This document shows, piece after piece, positions 52,578-64,000 of a stretch of DNA of 64,000 nt. This DNA is from Morchella semilibera (lineage: Eukaryota; Ascomycota; Pezizomycetes; Pezizales; Morchellaceae). Position 1 is the first letter of the stretch. Each line of letters starts with the position of its first letter. The stretch covers positions 1,961,802-2,025,801 of the forward strand of contig CM018603.1 in NCBI GenBank assembly GCA_009192285.1, in the 5' to 3' direction. Both the position numbers and the translations under genes were made by a program. Below the pieces are notes generated by a model, which saw nothing but the letters and a program-made list of their open reading frames with translations, was not told where the DNA came from and ran no database searches.

Positions 52578-54129
52578 ATGGCCCAAGGAAAGGAGCTTGA
52601 CACCTCTTGCAAAGTAGAGGTCATCGTTTCACCGGCCAAGATTAATGAGCCTCATCCCGCAGGCAGAGCACAATATGGCGGGGCACGGCAGTTCATACGA
52701 ATGTGCTCTTTCTCGGCCTACTTCACAACTTCCTGTATAGTGTAAATCACATTTATTTCCCCTAAGCCTAACACTCCGACGCCCATATATTTATGCTTAA
52801 ACTAGAAGTTTACTAACATACTTGTTCAATGATCAACTAGAATACATCTTACCCAGGTACATTTCGGCTCATATAACCTTTTTTCTGCACAAAGCCCCCT
52901 AGGTCTAATGAACGTTCTCTGCAGCTTATTGGGGCGCCTCTCTATCTAGCAAATAAGTCAATTTACTACGCGTATATGTCCCGAACAAAACAAAGTTTTG
53001 GCGTCCTGGTCACTACAATCACTCAGTGGTGGTCACCAACTGTTGTCCGCGTCACTGGGGACAAAAGTGTCAGGCATCAACTTAGGAGAACTATAGATGG
53101 TCGATTAGAATGTGACTTCCCTGAGCGAATGATATTAATAGCCAATCATCAGGTAATCTTAAAGTTATCTAAACATTCCAAACAGCGGATATCTAATCAA
53201 ATTCAAATAGCTATATTCCGACTGGTTATATCTGTGGTGGGTAGCGTATACCGCGCGTCTTCATGGATTTTTATATATAATCCTAAAGGAGTCCCTGAAG
53301 CATATACCTGTCGTTGGCTGGGGAATGAGGTTCTATGGATTCATCTTCCTAGCCCGAAAATGGGAGCAGGATCAACCTAGATTCAAACACCGACTTTCGA
53401 AACTTGCGGCCGGTGGTAACCAAGAACCCATGTGGTTGATGATTTTTCCTGAGGGGACAAACCTCAGTGATAACGGGCGGAAGGCAAGCGCCAGATATGC
53501 GGAGAAAGCCGGACTCAAAGACCTAAGGCATCTATTGCTTCCTAGAGCAACAGGGCTAAGATTTTGCCTTGAGAATTTAAAGGACAGTGTTGAGTGGGTA
53601 TATGATTGTACAGTTGCTTATGAGGGTATCCCGTACGTTCTCAGGCCCTATTCTTTCTTGATACTTGCCTTATCACTGGCACCTCTGACAAAATAGCCAA
53701 AACACTAGGCGTGGCAAGTTCGGACAAGATTACTTCACATTGTCTTCAACATATTTTCAGGGTCGGCCTCCCAAATCTGTGAATATGCACTGGAGACGAT
53801 TTGCAGTTTCTTCTATCCCGATTTCGGACCCGCATCTATTTGAACTTTGGATCCGTCAGAGGTGGACCGAAAAGGACGACCTCCTTGAATATTACATGTT
53901 AAATGGCCGGTTTCCCGAAGACTCCGACAGGCCTAGCTCAAACGTCCAGACTCTAGAAGAGAAGGAAGGGAGTGTCCTAAAGAAAAAAATTAAGGTTGGC
54001 GGTAAAGAGAGGACAATCACCACTACGGGTGGAAGCTCCGCGACTGGGACATGGGGGGGGGCTATTGAGACAGAGGTAAAGCTGCAAACCTCTTGGGAGG
54101 TACTCGAAATATTCAAAGTCCTTCTGTAA
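52578..54129 (+). CDS. Lysophospholipid acyltransferase (AGPAT/LCLAT family)
   Basis: Model: 52578-52739, 52925-53152, 53211-53632, 53697-54129, giving 414 residues in frame. It contains the acyltransferase motifs NHQLYSDW (NHxxxxD, across the second intron), YGFIFLARKW and FPEGTNLSDN, plus FFQG-like TYFQGRPPKSVNM. These place it with the fungal 1-acylglycerol-phosphate/lysocardiolipin acyltransferases (yeast Cst26/Psi1, animal LCLAT1), membrane enzymes that add an acyl-CoA chain to a lysophospholipid. The first intron (185 nt, donor GTGTAA) is longer than its neighbours and may hide a micro-exon, because a few residues common before LIGAPLY are missing. A C-terminal Ser/Lys/Thr-rich tail is present. 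Substrate cannot be read from sequence. Confidence 0.85.
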
Positions 54130-57025
54130 GTACCCCCCCCCCCATATCATCTTCACCCAACCTCTTTCCTGATTTCCGCAGACTGATATTTCTTGTGCTA
54201 GCACTTTGGGATTGTTGTTTAATATTATAATGAAGCTCTATCACATAATCAGGGTGGCTACTTTAGGCTCTACATGAGCACTAGAGATAAAACGCAGCCA
54301 ACCTTGTGTTTATTTGATGATATGCGCTCTGTATTTGGTTTAGGGATGAGTATAAATAGGTATGCCAAAGAAGCCTAGATTCCTGTGTAGAAATCTATTT
54401 TGTCCTTGTGCGGCTATGGCCACCATCCTCTAGGATGGCCCGCCCTTCCCTACCTGCTCCCTACTTGTTTTTATCCTATCTTGCACTTGCCTTTCGTTCG
54501 TACCTAATCAATATGCGCACGGGTTGAACCATACATGCTTCCTCTAATATATACTCAAAGATTTCTATGTCCCATCCTAAACCATGGCTGTGGTATCCAC
54601 ATGAGGTAAACCGTGATAGCTGTGCCTTAACAGCTAGGTGTACTCCATGGGTGATGACCGTCACACGTTTAGTCGATAAGTTGAAATCCAACGAGTCCTC
54701 CACTAGGTACTCTATGTCTGAGCATCTCTCTACATGGACTAGGCCGCGTACAGTTATGTAATAGCTAGGCCAGATTTCTTAATACTTGCATGAGAGGGCA
54801 GTTTCTAACATTTTTTCCCCGTCTTGGTTAATGCATGTCATCTAGCTGAGGTGATTTATAAATCAGAGCTCAGTACCAAAAAGAGGGGTGGGATCACTAC
54901 GGTATTCTCGTTGGTACGCTAGCATTGCGATAAGAATACGGTATTTGTACAGTACTCTTCCCTTAATGCCGATTTAATTCGGTATTTATCACTAAATTCC
55001 TTAGTCCTATGGTAGTGATTTCACCCCATTTTTTCATACTCTATTTACTCCTAAAGCACGCGACGCATGTTATAAACCTATGCTACATGTATTTACCATC
55101 GACAGTTATAGCGGAGTTCCATAGCCTAGTAAATCTATGAACCGATAGTTCCCCTCAGTACGTGTGAAATATACCACTGAGCCTAGTATTAAGAGGCCTG
55201 GTGTAATCTATTTATTTGGGGGCTGAGCGCGTGTAGAATCCGAACTCGGTAGCAATTTTCGGACACTTTCCCTGGTAAATTAAGACATCTGTAAGTATAG
55301 ACATGTAAATGGCCCCAAACAGTGGGACTCCTAACCATTATATCGTAGCAATATTAGGTTGTTACATGTAGGTACTGAATCTACCCATTTTTTTTATACT
55401 ATTGCAAAGTTGCTCCCCCAAGCTATAAGGACCATAATTACATGTATCCAACTGCCTTGCGGGGAGCTGCCCTTAACCCTGACTCCTGCCATACTACACC
55501 ATTTATTTGTATAACAAATCGTCACGCTGTCGTTAGTTTATATGGCAAAGACTACATGTAGCTATTAGATATGATGAGAAGAGCGGGTCTTCTCCTATTC
55601 TCGCCATCAACAATACAGGATTATTCTCTATAGTTTATCTTACTGCATGCTTCCTAGTGCCTTTGGTATCATTCTCATTGATTCCTTTGAAGACCGCCAA
55701 CACCAATAACCAGGCAAGGCCCTTAAAGTGTAGCAGGAATACCAAGCCAGCATTGTATAGTCCTTTCTAGGGTGGTGGTGAAGTAGCCAATAAAATCCAG
55801 AAAAATCACTTACCCCTTTGCCATGGCTGACTGTTGTCCCGATGGTTGGTCGTTTGCCATTGACTCAGGCCCGCCATTCCGGTGAATACTGCGTCCCTAC
55901 TACAACGGTTATACAAACCCAGGGTCCCCTAGATAGAGGTACCCAAAAACTCACCAGGATCTGGGAACAAAAGAAGGGGCATGTTTACTCTTTTTAAGTT
56001 ATTAATAGTCGTGATAAAGCTCTGGGGGTTTATCTATATGCTTACAAGTAGTAATTAGTCTTTAGTAATTACAAGCTATGAACTTTGTTAGCCCTTATCC
56101 ACAAAATAATGCATATGATGAAGAGCCGGTATCGTCGCAGCCTTTCGAGGTCCGAGTCTTTGATCGGGGGGTTATGCATATGCGAAAATTTATATCCTAA
56201 GGAGTACTATAGTCGATGAGATAATGATCTTAGTACTTGGTAACGCACAGGTATATATAACTGGCCTATATATGTACTGAAATGGGTCTTTATGTTGCTA
56301 GCCTTCAAAGAGCCTACACATAGTAGGTCTGGTATCACATGCCAACTACTTAATCATACATGTAGAATTGTGGCTGGGGTAAGAAACAGTCAGCACATTT
56401 CCCTGCAGATATTGCATTAATGAGTGAGAGAATAGCAATATGCATGTCTTACCAATAGAAAAGGGCCTTTGGAACTTTATTACTGTCACTCAATGCATCC
56501 ATCCTTGAAGGATGGTAACCAACAGCTAAATCGGCTTCGATTGGTCAAATAGCCCTTGTTCGTCAACAGACGGTATTCGCCGAGACCTTAAAGCATCCAG
56601 AACGATTACCTAGGAACTGCACCAAAAAGTCTCGCATTACCACTATTCTTCCACATAAGCCCTCTATAGAACAGATATTAATATGCACTTATCGTACATA
56701 TGCCTTTGACGATAATTAAAATAATTAGAAATTTTTGAGCACAGGCACGGCCACCTAACACTCAATGACACAATATCTAAACTTTTCCATAGCACCAAAA
56801 TGCAGATCAAACAGCGGTACGATCGACGCGACAAACTTAGGCACGTTCAAAATAAGCAAAATAATCAAAACCAAAAGTCCTCCTAAGAAGTGGACAATAT
56901 ATGCAAAAGCGGAAACAACGCAAAAAATGTGCGAACAAAAATCTTCGCAGCACAATACCAACCTCCTCCCCCTCATTCGACATACACGAAAGATAATATA
57001 AAAAGAAGAGACTGATGTGTTTTAT
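54130..57025. other. 2.9-kb gene-free spacer
   Basis: AT-rich, with many TACATGTA-like words and no supported gene. ORFs up to about 78 codons lack family motifs. It contains the inverted-repeat element at 54874-55036 and a perfect hairpin CCATCCTTGAAGGATGG near 56500. Confidence 0.5.
54874..55036. mobile_element. MITE-like inverted repeat element
   Basis: GGGGTGGGATCACTAC (54885-54900) is inverted at GTAGTGATTTCACCCC (55012-55027), 14 of 16 matching. A-rich/T-rich extensions lengthen the arms to about 22 bp. The centre is non-coding. Exact ends and target duplication are unclear. Confidence 0.45.
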
Positions 57026-58567
57026 CTATTCTAAAAGGGCTAGTGCCCCAGGATCGCTGGCAACATAGACAACCTGGTGATCGTCACTGAACCCGTTGAA
57101 TTTAGTCGCAGAACACTTAGAATATGCTGCGGCTTCAAATTAGCAACAGGATCCTGATAACTTAAGTCCGCTTTACTAACCTCCCATGTCGCTGAAATAC
57201 AACCAGTCTCCAACGTCTAGAACTTCGGGCAAAAAGCAAGATGCTGAGATGCAGTCAATTCCGTCACAAGTTGGCCCCCACACCGAGTACTTGATCAACT
57301 GCGAGTCGGATGGCATTGATTCGAAGAAGTACTCGCCATTCCGTTTCAATACCTTCGGGATAGGCTTTTGGTGGTCAAACATGATGCCGGAGAAATTCCC
57401 ATAGACACCATCATTGAGATAGAGCATATAAGAAGCATCGCGAGTAATATTGTCGGCTGGTACTGTCCGTCGAGCAATGACATGTGCCGCTATGGTGAAG
57501 GCGGAAGATACATAATAACGACCAGGCTCAGCAATAACCCTAACACTTGATGGGAAGTACTCGTCAATCGCCGGTCCAAGGACACCTGCAATCTGCTCAA
57601 AATTATCATTTCCATATCCACCCCCAACATCGAGAGTCCTCAAATCGAATCCAATTTGAGCGGCCTCGTCGAAAACCTGACGTGCGTCCTGAACTGCAGT
57701 CTCGAATGCTGTGGGGTCATATGAACCGGAACCCACATGAAAGCTGACGCCAACTACATTTAATCTCAACTCCTTGGCAAGCTCCAAGAGATGACGAGTA
57801 CTATCCAGTGGTGCACCGAATTTGAGACTTAACCGGCACAAGCTCTTTGAATCATCGGTAAGAATACGAAGGAAAAGGGATGCGTGAGGAAAGAACTTTT
57901 TGATCTTGTACAGTTCTTCGGCATTGTCAAAAGTCATCTTCCGGACGTCATGTTCTGCTGCATAACGAATGTATGAGGCAGTTTTGCAGGGATTGGCAAA
58001 GATGATGCGCGATGGGTTAACGCCAATGTTTAAGACCTGCTGAATTTCTGCCTTTGAGGCACAATCAAAGCCTGTACCCAAGGCTGCGAGGAGTTTCAGA
58101 ACCTTTTCATCACCGTTGCATTTAACGGCTAACAACAGTCAGCAACTAGATAGATACAGATATATTTGGAGGACGTTACCATAAAAAGGTTCGACCCGTG
58201 GCAAGTTTATTTTCCACCTCATATGTTGGCGATAAACCTCACCCAAATCTGCAACAAAAAAGGCATCTTCAACTCCAGCCTCACATTCGTCAGGATCAAT
58301 GCTGTTAATGCGTGTTTGTAAGGCCTGTGAAATTAGGGCCTGGGCTAAGTGTTTTGTGTTATTATTTACGGAGCTGAAACGACGCTTGGTTGCAGAGGGC
58401 GCGGAAGTGGCCATTGCTGACGAAGAGATGGCGGATGGCGCCATTGCTGGTGGGCACCTAGGCTGGAATGATGGGTTTTCGGGGAATGATGAGATATCAA
58501 CTGGCGACCAAGTAGAAGTTTCTGAAGGACCCATTGGGGAGTATAATCGAATTAAGCTTATTCTCAA
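57026..58567 (-). CDS. SPE1: Ornithine decarboxylase
   Basis: Three minus-strand exons: 58567-58180, 58128-57181, 57126-57026; 478 residues if the first ATG is used. It is a PLP enzyme of the cytosol that turns ornithine into putrescine, the first step of polyamine synthesis. Visible: the PLP lysine in FYAVKCN (codon split by the first intron), LGTGFDCASKAEI, VSFHVGSGSYDP, DVGGGYG, EPGRYYV and WGPTCDGIDC with the catalytic Cys. The last exon gives KCSATKFNGFSD. A Ser/Pro-rich leader of roughly 55 residues precedes the conserved part; later ATGs exist, so the true start may be downstream. Introns have GTAACG and GTTAGT donors. Polyamine control by antizyme is known for the family but cannot be read here. 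Confidence 0.95.
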
Positions 58568-61500
58568 GCGTTATTGCGGGGTTTATTGATTATAAGTAGT
58601 TTAATGTGAGATGCGTGAACTTCCTGTTAGGGTGGACGAAAACGAACACACTCGAAGTTGACTAAGGGCGACCGCCTCGACCCCTCCTCGTTAAGAGGAA
58701 GGAAACGATGGCGAGAACTATGCAGCAGGGGCGAAAATTGTGGTGGAAGAAGCTCCGGAGTCCTCAAACTAGCAACCCTTCGATTCTTTGACTTGAGGAC
58801 GACTATGCGGCGGAGGGATGTTGTTGAGAATGTCCCTAGAGTGACGAGGGGAAACAATCTTGAGAGATACTCGGAGAATAAATCGACGAGCCGTGATGAC
58901 GATGGTGATGCCTTTGCTTATCAAAGGCAATTTTCGAAATATGGAAAGAAAAAAACGAGGATGAGGGCTTCCTAAAGAAGAGCCGCGAAACTCAGTTGGG
59001 CATATACGCAGAATTTTATTTGTACGACCGACGTTCTCGCGCTCTGTCTAAGTACAGGACAAATTATTTTAGTCTATTTCCCTTCTTGGATAATTGTTGG
59101 ACTTGCGCCCCGTTCCTGGCCAACGCACCGACTAATGGGGAGAACAAGTTTGAGTAGAGGGGTGTGACGAGGAAGGGTGTAGCAAGAAGCCTACCTGGTA
59201 GAGCAACGGCAAGGCTAATGATATATATGTGTGTGTCAAGTGTATGAGATGGGATGGCCGCCTTGTGCAGAAAACCCTTTTTTTTCTTTCTATTTGAACT
59301 TGACTGAGTGCAGTTTCCAGGTTGGAGATGGAAACACTGCAGGAATTGGGGACAGATATAAATGGAAAAGACGCCGAAATATAAGTCAGAGCCAAGATGG
59401 AAATTGATGATACTAATGGTGTCGATGATGAAAGAGAAGAAAAGGAAGAGGTGAAGGGGAAGGAGAAGTGGGAGGGAAAGAATTAATGGTGGGGGGAGAA
59501 AAAAATACGCTTGTGAGCGAGCCAACGTTAAACCAAGTGTGCGTGTGCGAGTGACGGCCTGTTAATCTCTCGGACCTTGTTTGTCTCTTTTCTTTTTTCC
59601 CTTTTTCTTTTCCATTGCATTTTCTTTTCGTTTCTCTTTCTGAAGACCCCTCCCCCTTTTCTACGGTCTCAGACCCCCCCCCCCCTCTCTAATCGATGGT
59701 AATACTTGCAACCAACCCATAACATATGGTTGTCCCATGTTGCAAACAGCTAGTACCTACTACTATTGTGCCGGCAGCCTAAAACAGCTGAAGACTTGAG
59801 CTTCAAGGAAAGAGTAGAGTTAAGGAGCACAACATATGAACGAGCATGCTCCAAGTCTCGTAGTGTGGCTACATGTAGTACTGAGAAATAATTGCTCCTG
59901 GCCACTATTCCCCGCTAGGCAATTCTTTAGATACACTTTCTCCTCCGCTCGCACCTACTCACCACCAACTGTTTCGTCTCTTCGGATCTTACTTGCCCCT
60001 CCCATCTAGTAGATTTACAGAACCCCACTCCGCCCTCTATGTAGGTTGGCGGAATCCACCTGGAAGGTACTCTTGTTAACACACCCAAATTTTGAGCTAC
60101 TAGTCTTTTTTTGGAAATTTTAAGGGTCATTTGTATGGCAACAGGTTGTTAACAAGAGACCCTTTCAGGTGGCTTCCGCCGTACCTACACTCCTACTTCC
60201 TCGTATTCTGGTATCAGCCCAGTACTGATTGAAGACTGAGAAAAGACATTGTGAAGTAATAAAAATGTGAAATGTGAATCAGTGGCTCCACGGGATGTGG
60301 GAGACGATGAGGTGTTGGCCATTCAGGAAAGGATCGATGGATCACTAAACCTAGGCCTCATGCTCACTGCTCTACCAAACATTCACTATTTTTGTGCCTG
60401 CGTTTCTTCCCATACCCTGCATTGGCTCAACCTGAGTAACCGCTCTGTACCTGTTTGTGCTCGGTTCTGTTCTTCCGCGAACAAACGATTACCGTTTTAT
60501 CCGGGCGCAAGGAGGAAGGGATATCGATCGATGCGTTCAAACAACGATTCCTTGGAAACAACTTCTGACCCACTTTTTGCCCAACTACTTTGTTACGCAC
60601 CAGGATACGCTTTAGCCCTTGGCACAAATCCACATCCAAGGTTTGGGGAGATCTACCCTACAGAACCAGATGAAAAATTTACATCTCCCGCTCTATTCGC
60701 CGTTGTAAAACAGCGTAGGATACGCAATGCCAGTCGCCTCTCTGGCTTTTTCTTTGATTCGCTTTGACTACAATGGCAAAAGGCGCGAGACATCATGGCC
60801 TGAATATCTCCTATTGATGGGTAGGCAATAGCTCCCCAGTAGCTGTTACTACCTACTGGGGAGGCGAGGGCAAGGGTTTCTCTCAATCAATGAGATGGTG
60901 GGTACAGAAAGGTCTCAGCCATAACCGTATTTGGTCGCTGAACCCGCGAGTCGTCTTCCAGAAGGCTTGTGATCTACCGTGCAGCTTCTAACAGCCTTCT
61001 AACGATTCACAAACCAAGACATCCCCTGTTTTTAATTTCTTTTTCTTTCCACCTATCTCAGCTTTTTGTTGGGGCTACATGCCCAGCGTTCTTTTAAGAG
61101 TTTCCATCAAGCCTTCCTACTCGCGTGGCGGCACACTTCCTGATCTAGCACGAATAACGGGGATCATTGCCCGGCTTTTCGTCCCAAATAATTATTTTAG
61201 ACAATCGCTTGTGTGACGGCCAGATCCTCGGGAAAATTTAACACCTTCTTCTGAATCGTTTCATCAAAATACGCCATTTTTCAAACCTCAATCACTGTGT
61301 TCCCATGGCGCGGGGATCGGGCATGGAGCATATTCTCGGGAATGTCAGGAGTTTCTCTATCGATATATATTGTGAACAGCACAACAGCCAGCTTCTTCGA
61401 GCACAAACTCTCGGTTTAGGTAAGGTCAGGTACACCGCACCCTACGCTACACGGGGCCCAACCTATGGAGCAAGCCATCACAGTAAAAACTGCCACCGGT

Positions 61501-61844
61501 ATGGGATGTGTGGGTATACATACATGTATATGTGGGACTGTCCTAATGGAAGTCATAAGAAGCTCTTTACGCCGAGCTGCAAGCACCTTGCATCTCCTTG
61601 CATCCCCAGCACCCTGGAGTTTGACTTTGATTGAGTTCCAAAGATACATGCACGCCTGCATGTGCCGCTTTTTAACAACCCGGTGGCACTAGGGAACCGT
61701 TACCAGAGTCCCATCACAACCAGGATCTTAATATCAGGTTGGCTTTGTTGGAGGTTTTGACACACGGGGATGTCATTTATTTATGTGCCTACTCTACTAC
61801 ATGATATGCATATATCCATGACACCTACACGCCCTTAGCGGCCA
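58568..61844. other. 3.3-kb spacer upstream of ODC
   Basis: No supported gene. It includes a C/T-rich tract (about 59575-59690), which may belong to the ODC promoter or leader, the MITE at 60044-60185, and short ORFs without motifs (58658-58975, 60267-60767, 61305-61634). Confidence 0.45.
60042..60187. mobile_element. MITE with about 35-bp inverted arms, TA target
   Basis: GGCGGAATCCACCTGGAAGG with CTCTTGTTAACA on the left is inverted as TGTTAACAAGAG, CCCTTTCAGGTGGCTTCCGCC on the right, with few mismatches. TA lies outside both arms (60042-60043, 60186-60187), enclosing 142 bp. No ORF. The arms differ from those of the mariner element at 42747, so that transposase is not its obvious source. 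Confidence 0.75.
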
Positions 61845-63041
61845 TCAACTCCCCTTTATCGCCAACCTGAAAGTATAGATGTCTACCGGGACTTCTGTCT
61901 CCAAATTCCCATTGCTAAAGGCAACTCGATCCACCATTCCAAATACAACGCTCATAAGGTCGAAGAAAAGATGCTCGCTGTCGTGTCTTTTTTTGTGCGC
62001 GAGCACAACTACCGTATCCGGTGATCCCCCAACCAAACCTTTAAGAACATTGACCAAAGAACTCGCACTCGCCGCGTTGTATGTGCAATCAGCCATGAAG
62101 ATAATATCCCAGCTTTGAGTGGCAAGGCTTTCAGGAATAGCTTGGTCCCAGTCAAGAACTTTGAATTCTACTTTCCCTTTAGAGTCTAGGTTGTAATCCT
62201 CTAAATTTTTCATCAGAATTTCCTCTGCGGAAGGTAAATCAGTCATAGTCACGTGACATTTTTCATGCAAAGATGCCAGACTAAGTCCTACAACGCCACA
62301 ACTTGAAAACAAAGTAAGTATCTCGCTGCACCGCTGGGATATTATTAAGAAACCCACCCACTCCCGAGCTCTAGAACCTTCAGCATCTTTTTGAGGTTTA
62401 ACTGGTCGTGCAAAGCCTTCAGTTTGTCGGTGCCAAAGACATTACTGCCAGCATCCTGAGCAAGGTAGGCCGTTAAGGCTAGGCCCCCGTCCCTAATCAT
62501 CACCAGTGCCGGTGAGCTACGTATCTTATTCCTTGATTCAAAAGATGTACCATATATGTCGGGAAATGCTCTCTCCTGTTTCCTCCCAGATCCTTAATGT
62601 TTTGCAAGGACTAATCATCATTCTTCTCTGCACAAACTTTTCTCCTTCTTCCCCTTCTATCAAGCGGAAAGGAGGGCTGTAGGCAGTGATAATTTCGAGA
62701 TCACCTTCTCGCGGGCGAGAGATGTCATCGGCCGCAGGTGTTCTGCCTATAGTGCCGGAAATGACCAGCACTACAGAACCATGGAAACTATGTTTCCATG
62801 GGGTGACGTTCAGTTCGACCCTCAAAACTCTCATTCCCATTTTCCACTGGAATTTCTCGGAGGCCAATACAACCCTTGAATTTCCACTCTCTTGAAGTAC
62901 TTCGGCGGTTATGACTGCACCCCGAAAGTAAAAAACATCGCCGAGATCTGATGTGATCGTAATCAAAGCTGAGACCGACCCGGCGCGATTTTTAGGCCCA
63001 GTAGAATACCGAGGAGACTTGAGTATTCGAATGTAATGCAT
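61845..63041 (-). CDS. METTL21-like protein methyltransferase (Methyltransf_16)
   Basis: Three minus-strand exons: 63041-62551, 62492-62358, 62301-61845; 360 residues. Introns GTACAT...ATTAG and GTGGGT...TCAAG are about 56-58 nt. The N-terminal half (MHYIRILKSPRYS, SALITITSDLGDVF, TLRIWEETGESISRHIW) is the beta-rich extension found in fungal Rrg1-like members. The C-terminal half is a seven-beta-strand SAM methyltransferase: motif I VLELGSGCGVVGLS (split by the second intron), acidic TMTDLPSAE and a DxxY-type ADCTYN that marks the METTL21 lysine-methyltransferase group. Its substrate is not evident. ATG 63041 is chosen over 63074 because family members begin MHY. It shares a 225-bp promoter region with THOC5. 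Confidence 0.85.
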
Positions 63042-63266
63042 GATGAATAAAGTGATCCGGCGCGTTGGTTTCAATCCCGTTCTCTCTTATTCCTTGTTAG
63101 GATGTGAGCAATCATAAAACGTTTCGATTATTGCCAAGACAGCGTGTTCGTTGCTTTGGACCATTTTAGTGTGTTTCTGCAATAGATCGATCTTTCCAAG
63201 TATCAGTCGTCACGTCTACCAACACAACACAACCCCCACCGATACCTACAGCCTTAGGACCTTACC
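63042..63266. promoter_or_regulatory. Bidirectional promoter, methyltransferase/THOC5
   Basis: 225 bp between divergent start codons. CACAACACAACCCCCACC lies 5' of the THOC5 ATG. No defined binding site can be named. Confidence 0.45.
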
Positions 63267-64000
63267 ATGGCAATCCAAGAATCCGTCGTGACCGATCCCT
63301 CGCTTCGGGAGTGTTTGGTAGTGGTAGAGCGTACCCGTCTTCTGTGCCATGAGCTCTTGACGGCGATAGAAAGCAGCGGGGGTGTCGCTGAGCTTTCCGA
63401 GGACGATCGAATCAGCCGGTCCCGTAAACACAAACTACTCAATGCGCTGATGACACAGTTGAAGAGCCTACATCGCGCGGCGATCATGTCCGCCCGCGAA
63501 GCAAAGGAGACTACGAGTGAGGTCCGCCGGGAGGTAGACAGGCTTCATCTGCAGCTGCAGAACCTCTACTATGAGCAGAGACATCTGCGGGGAGAGATCA
63601 ATGCTTGTAGAGACTTTCCGTGCGTTTTCCAAGATTTGTGCCAGTTATTTGGGAGATGTTGAGCTGTAACTGACAGCATGTAGGCACAAGTACACCTTGC
63701 TACCACTGATCTCCAAGGAAGAATTCTTAGCTTTGCATCCTGAGCACGCTGAAGACGATTCACACAACCTAATGATAGCCCGGCTAAATAATGAGAAGGC
63801 CGTCCGTGAAGATCTAGAGAAGCAAAGGAAAGAACTAGTCGCGAAAAAAACAAGCTCTGATCGCCGAGAACAAGAGACGTAAAGAGGATCTAGCGAGCTT
63901 GGACGAGCAGTTGAAGAAATTTAGTAAGGACCCCATCTGATTGATAGTTCACCCGCTAACCAATTTATGTAGTCGAGGTATATTGCGCTTATATCGACAC
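63267..64000 (+). CDS. THOC5: THO complex subunit 5 (Fms-interacting protein family), partial
   Basis: Exons 63267-63619, 63684-63923 and 63973 to the window end. The N-terminal third is helical: RECLVVVERTRLLCHELL, KHKLLNALMTQLKSLHR, REVDRLHLQLQNLYYEQRHL, with GEINACRDFPHKYTLLPLI after the first intron; this is the THOC5 'LQNL.YE..HL..EI..C..F' signature. It would be a coiled-coil member of the THO complex, which links transcription to mRNA export in the nucleus. At 63843-63849 seven A's put the frame one base off; with six, the coil continues (ALIAENKRRKEDLASLDEQL) to the second intron GTAAGG...TGTAG. That is a lesion or a homopolymer sequencing error. The C-terminus is outside the window. 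Confidence 0.85.

Noticed and set aside
56755-57001. Overlapping ORFs on both strands
   Set aside because: Short, AT-rich, without family features.
59064-59525. 153-codon minus-strand ORF
   Set aside because: Composition follows a pyrimidine-rich strand; no domain and no splice signals. Treated as spacer.
60267-60767. 166-codon plus-strand ORF
   Set aside because: It opens with GTG, not ATG, shows no family motif and lies in a spacer with other chance ORFs.
1-64000. CRISPR arrays, bacterial operons, ribosome binding sites
   Set aside because: Spliced genes and fungal TEs show a eukaryotic genome; no spaced direct-repeat array is present.

Overview
The window looks like a transposon-rich chromosome arm of a filamentous ascomycete (Pezizomycotina). 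Right of about 49.8 kb lie compact genes split by roughly 50-65 nt introns (GTAAGT-type donors, CTAAY-like branch sites, YAG acceptors) that encode typical fungal proteins. Left of about 46 kb everything I can explain is transposable-element DNA, mostly chromovirus-type Ty3/gypsy elements, Tad-like LINEs and two kinds of DNA transposon. A TE-rich Pezizales genome such as a truffle would fit; that is inference only.

Left block (1-17.0 kb): an old Ty3/gypsy element on the minus strand (called H here) is chopped up by later insertions. A different gypsy element (B, gag plus LTR, 1-1431) cuts its integrase. Two solo LTRs (2473-3420, 4398-5412) and one complete young gypsy element (A, 5813-13457) sit inside its pol. 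Each of those three has a perfect 5-bp target duplication, and removing them lets H pol read on. Element A has LTRs that appear to differ at one base, intact gag and pol, a textbook -1 frameshift signal at the gag stop, and a chromodomain.

Middle block (17-31.6 kb): a decayed LINE (LINE1) is split by a 10.6-kb DNA transposon that carries a broken Plavaka-type transposase and two unfamiliar cargo genes, and that is peppered with a short motif. A second, longer LINE (LINE2, 31.6-37.5 kb) follows.

Third block (37.5-46.05 kb): two minus-strand gypsy elements of one family (G1 inserted in G2), and a Tc1/mariner element inserted in G2 at a TA. In A, B, G1 and G2 the primer binding site just after the LTR is complementary to an internal LTR segment, and the two partners change together between families. 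This is what Tf1-type self-priming predicts.

Between the TE block and the gene block lies a two-or-more-exon gene (46764-48073) for a divergent histone H3-fold protein. It has a Trp at a position where CENP-A proteins carry Trp, a non-H3 N-terminal tail and a Glu-rich C-terminal extension. A 487-bp solo LTR sits inside what was a 51-nt intron. I consider this the most interesting object here.

Right block (49.8-64 kb): STE24 CAAX protease (+), NXT1/p15 mRNA export factor (-), a lysophospholipid acyltransferase (+), ornithine decarboxylase (-), a METTL21-like methyltransferase (-) and the start of THOC5 (+). Two divergent pairs share short promoters. NXT1 and THOC5 both belong to nuclear mRNA export, but nothing suggests an operon-like unit. 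Three intergenic stretches of about 1.5-3.3 kb are gene-free and hold MITE-like inverted repeats and a minisatellite.
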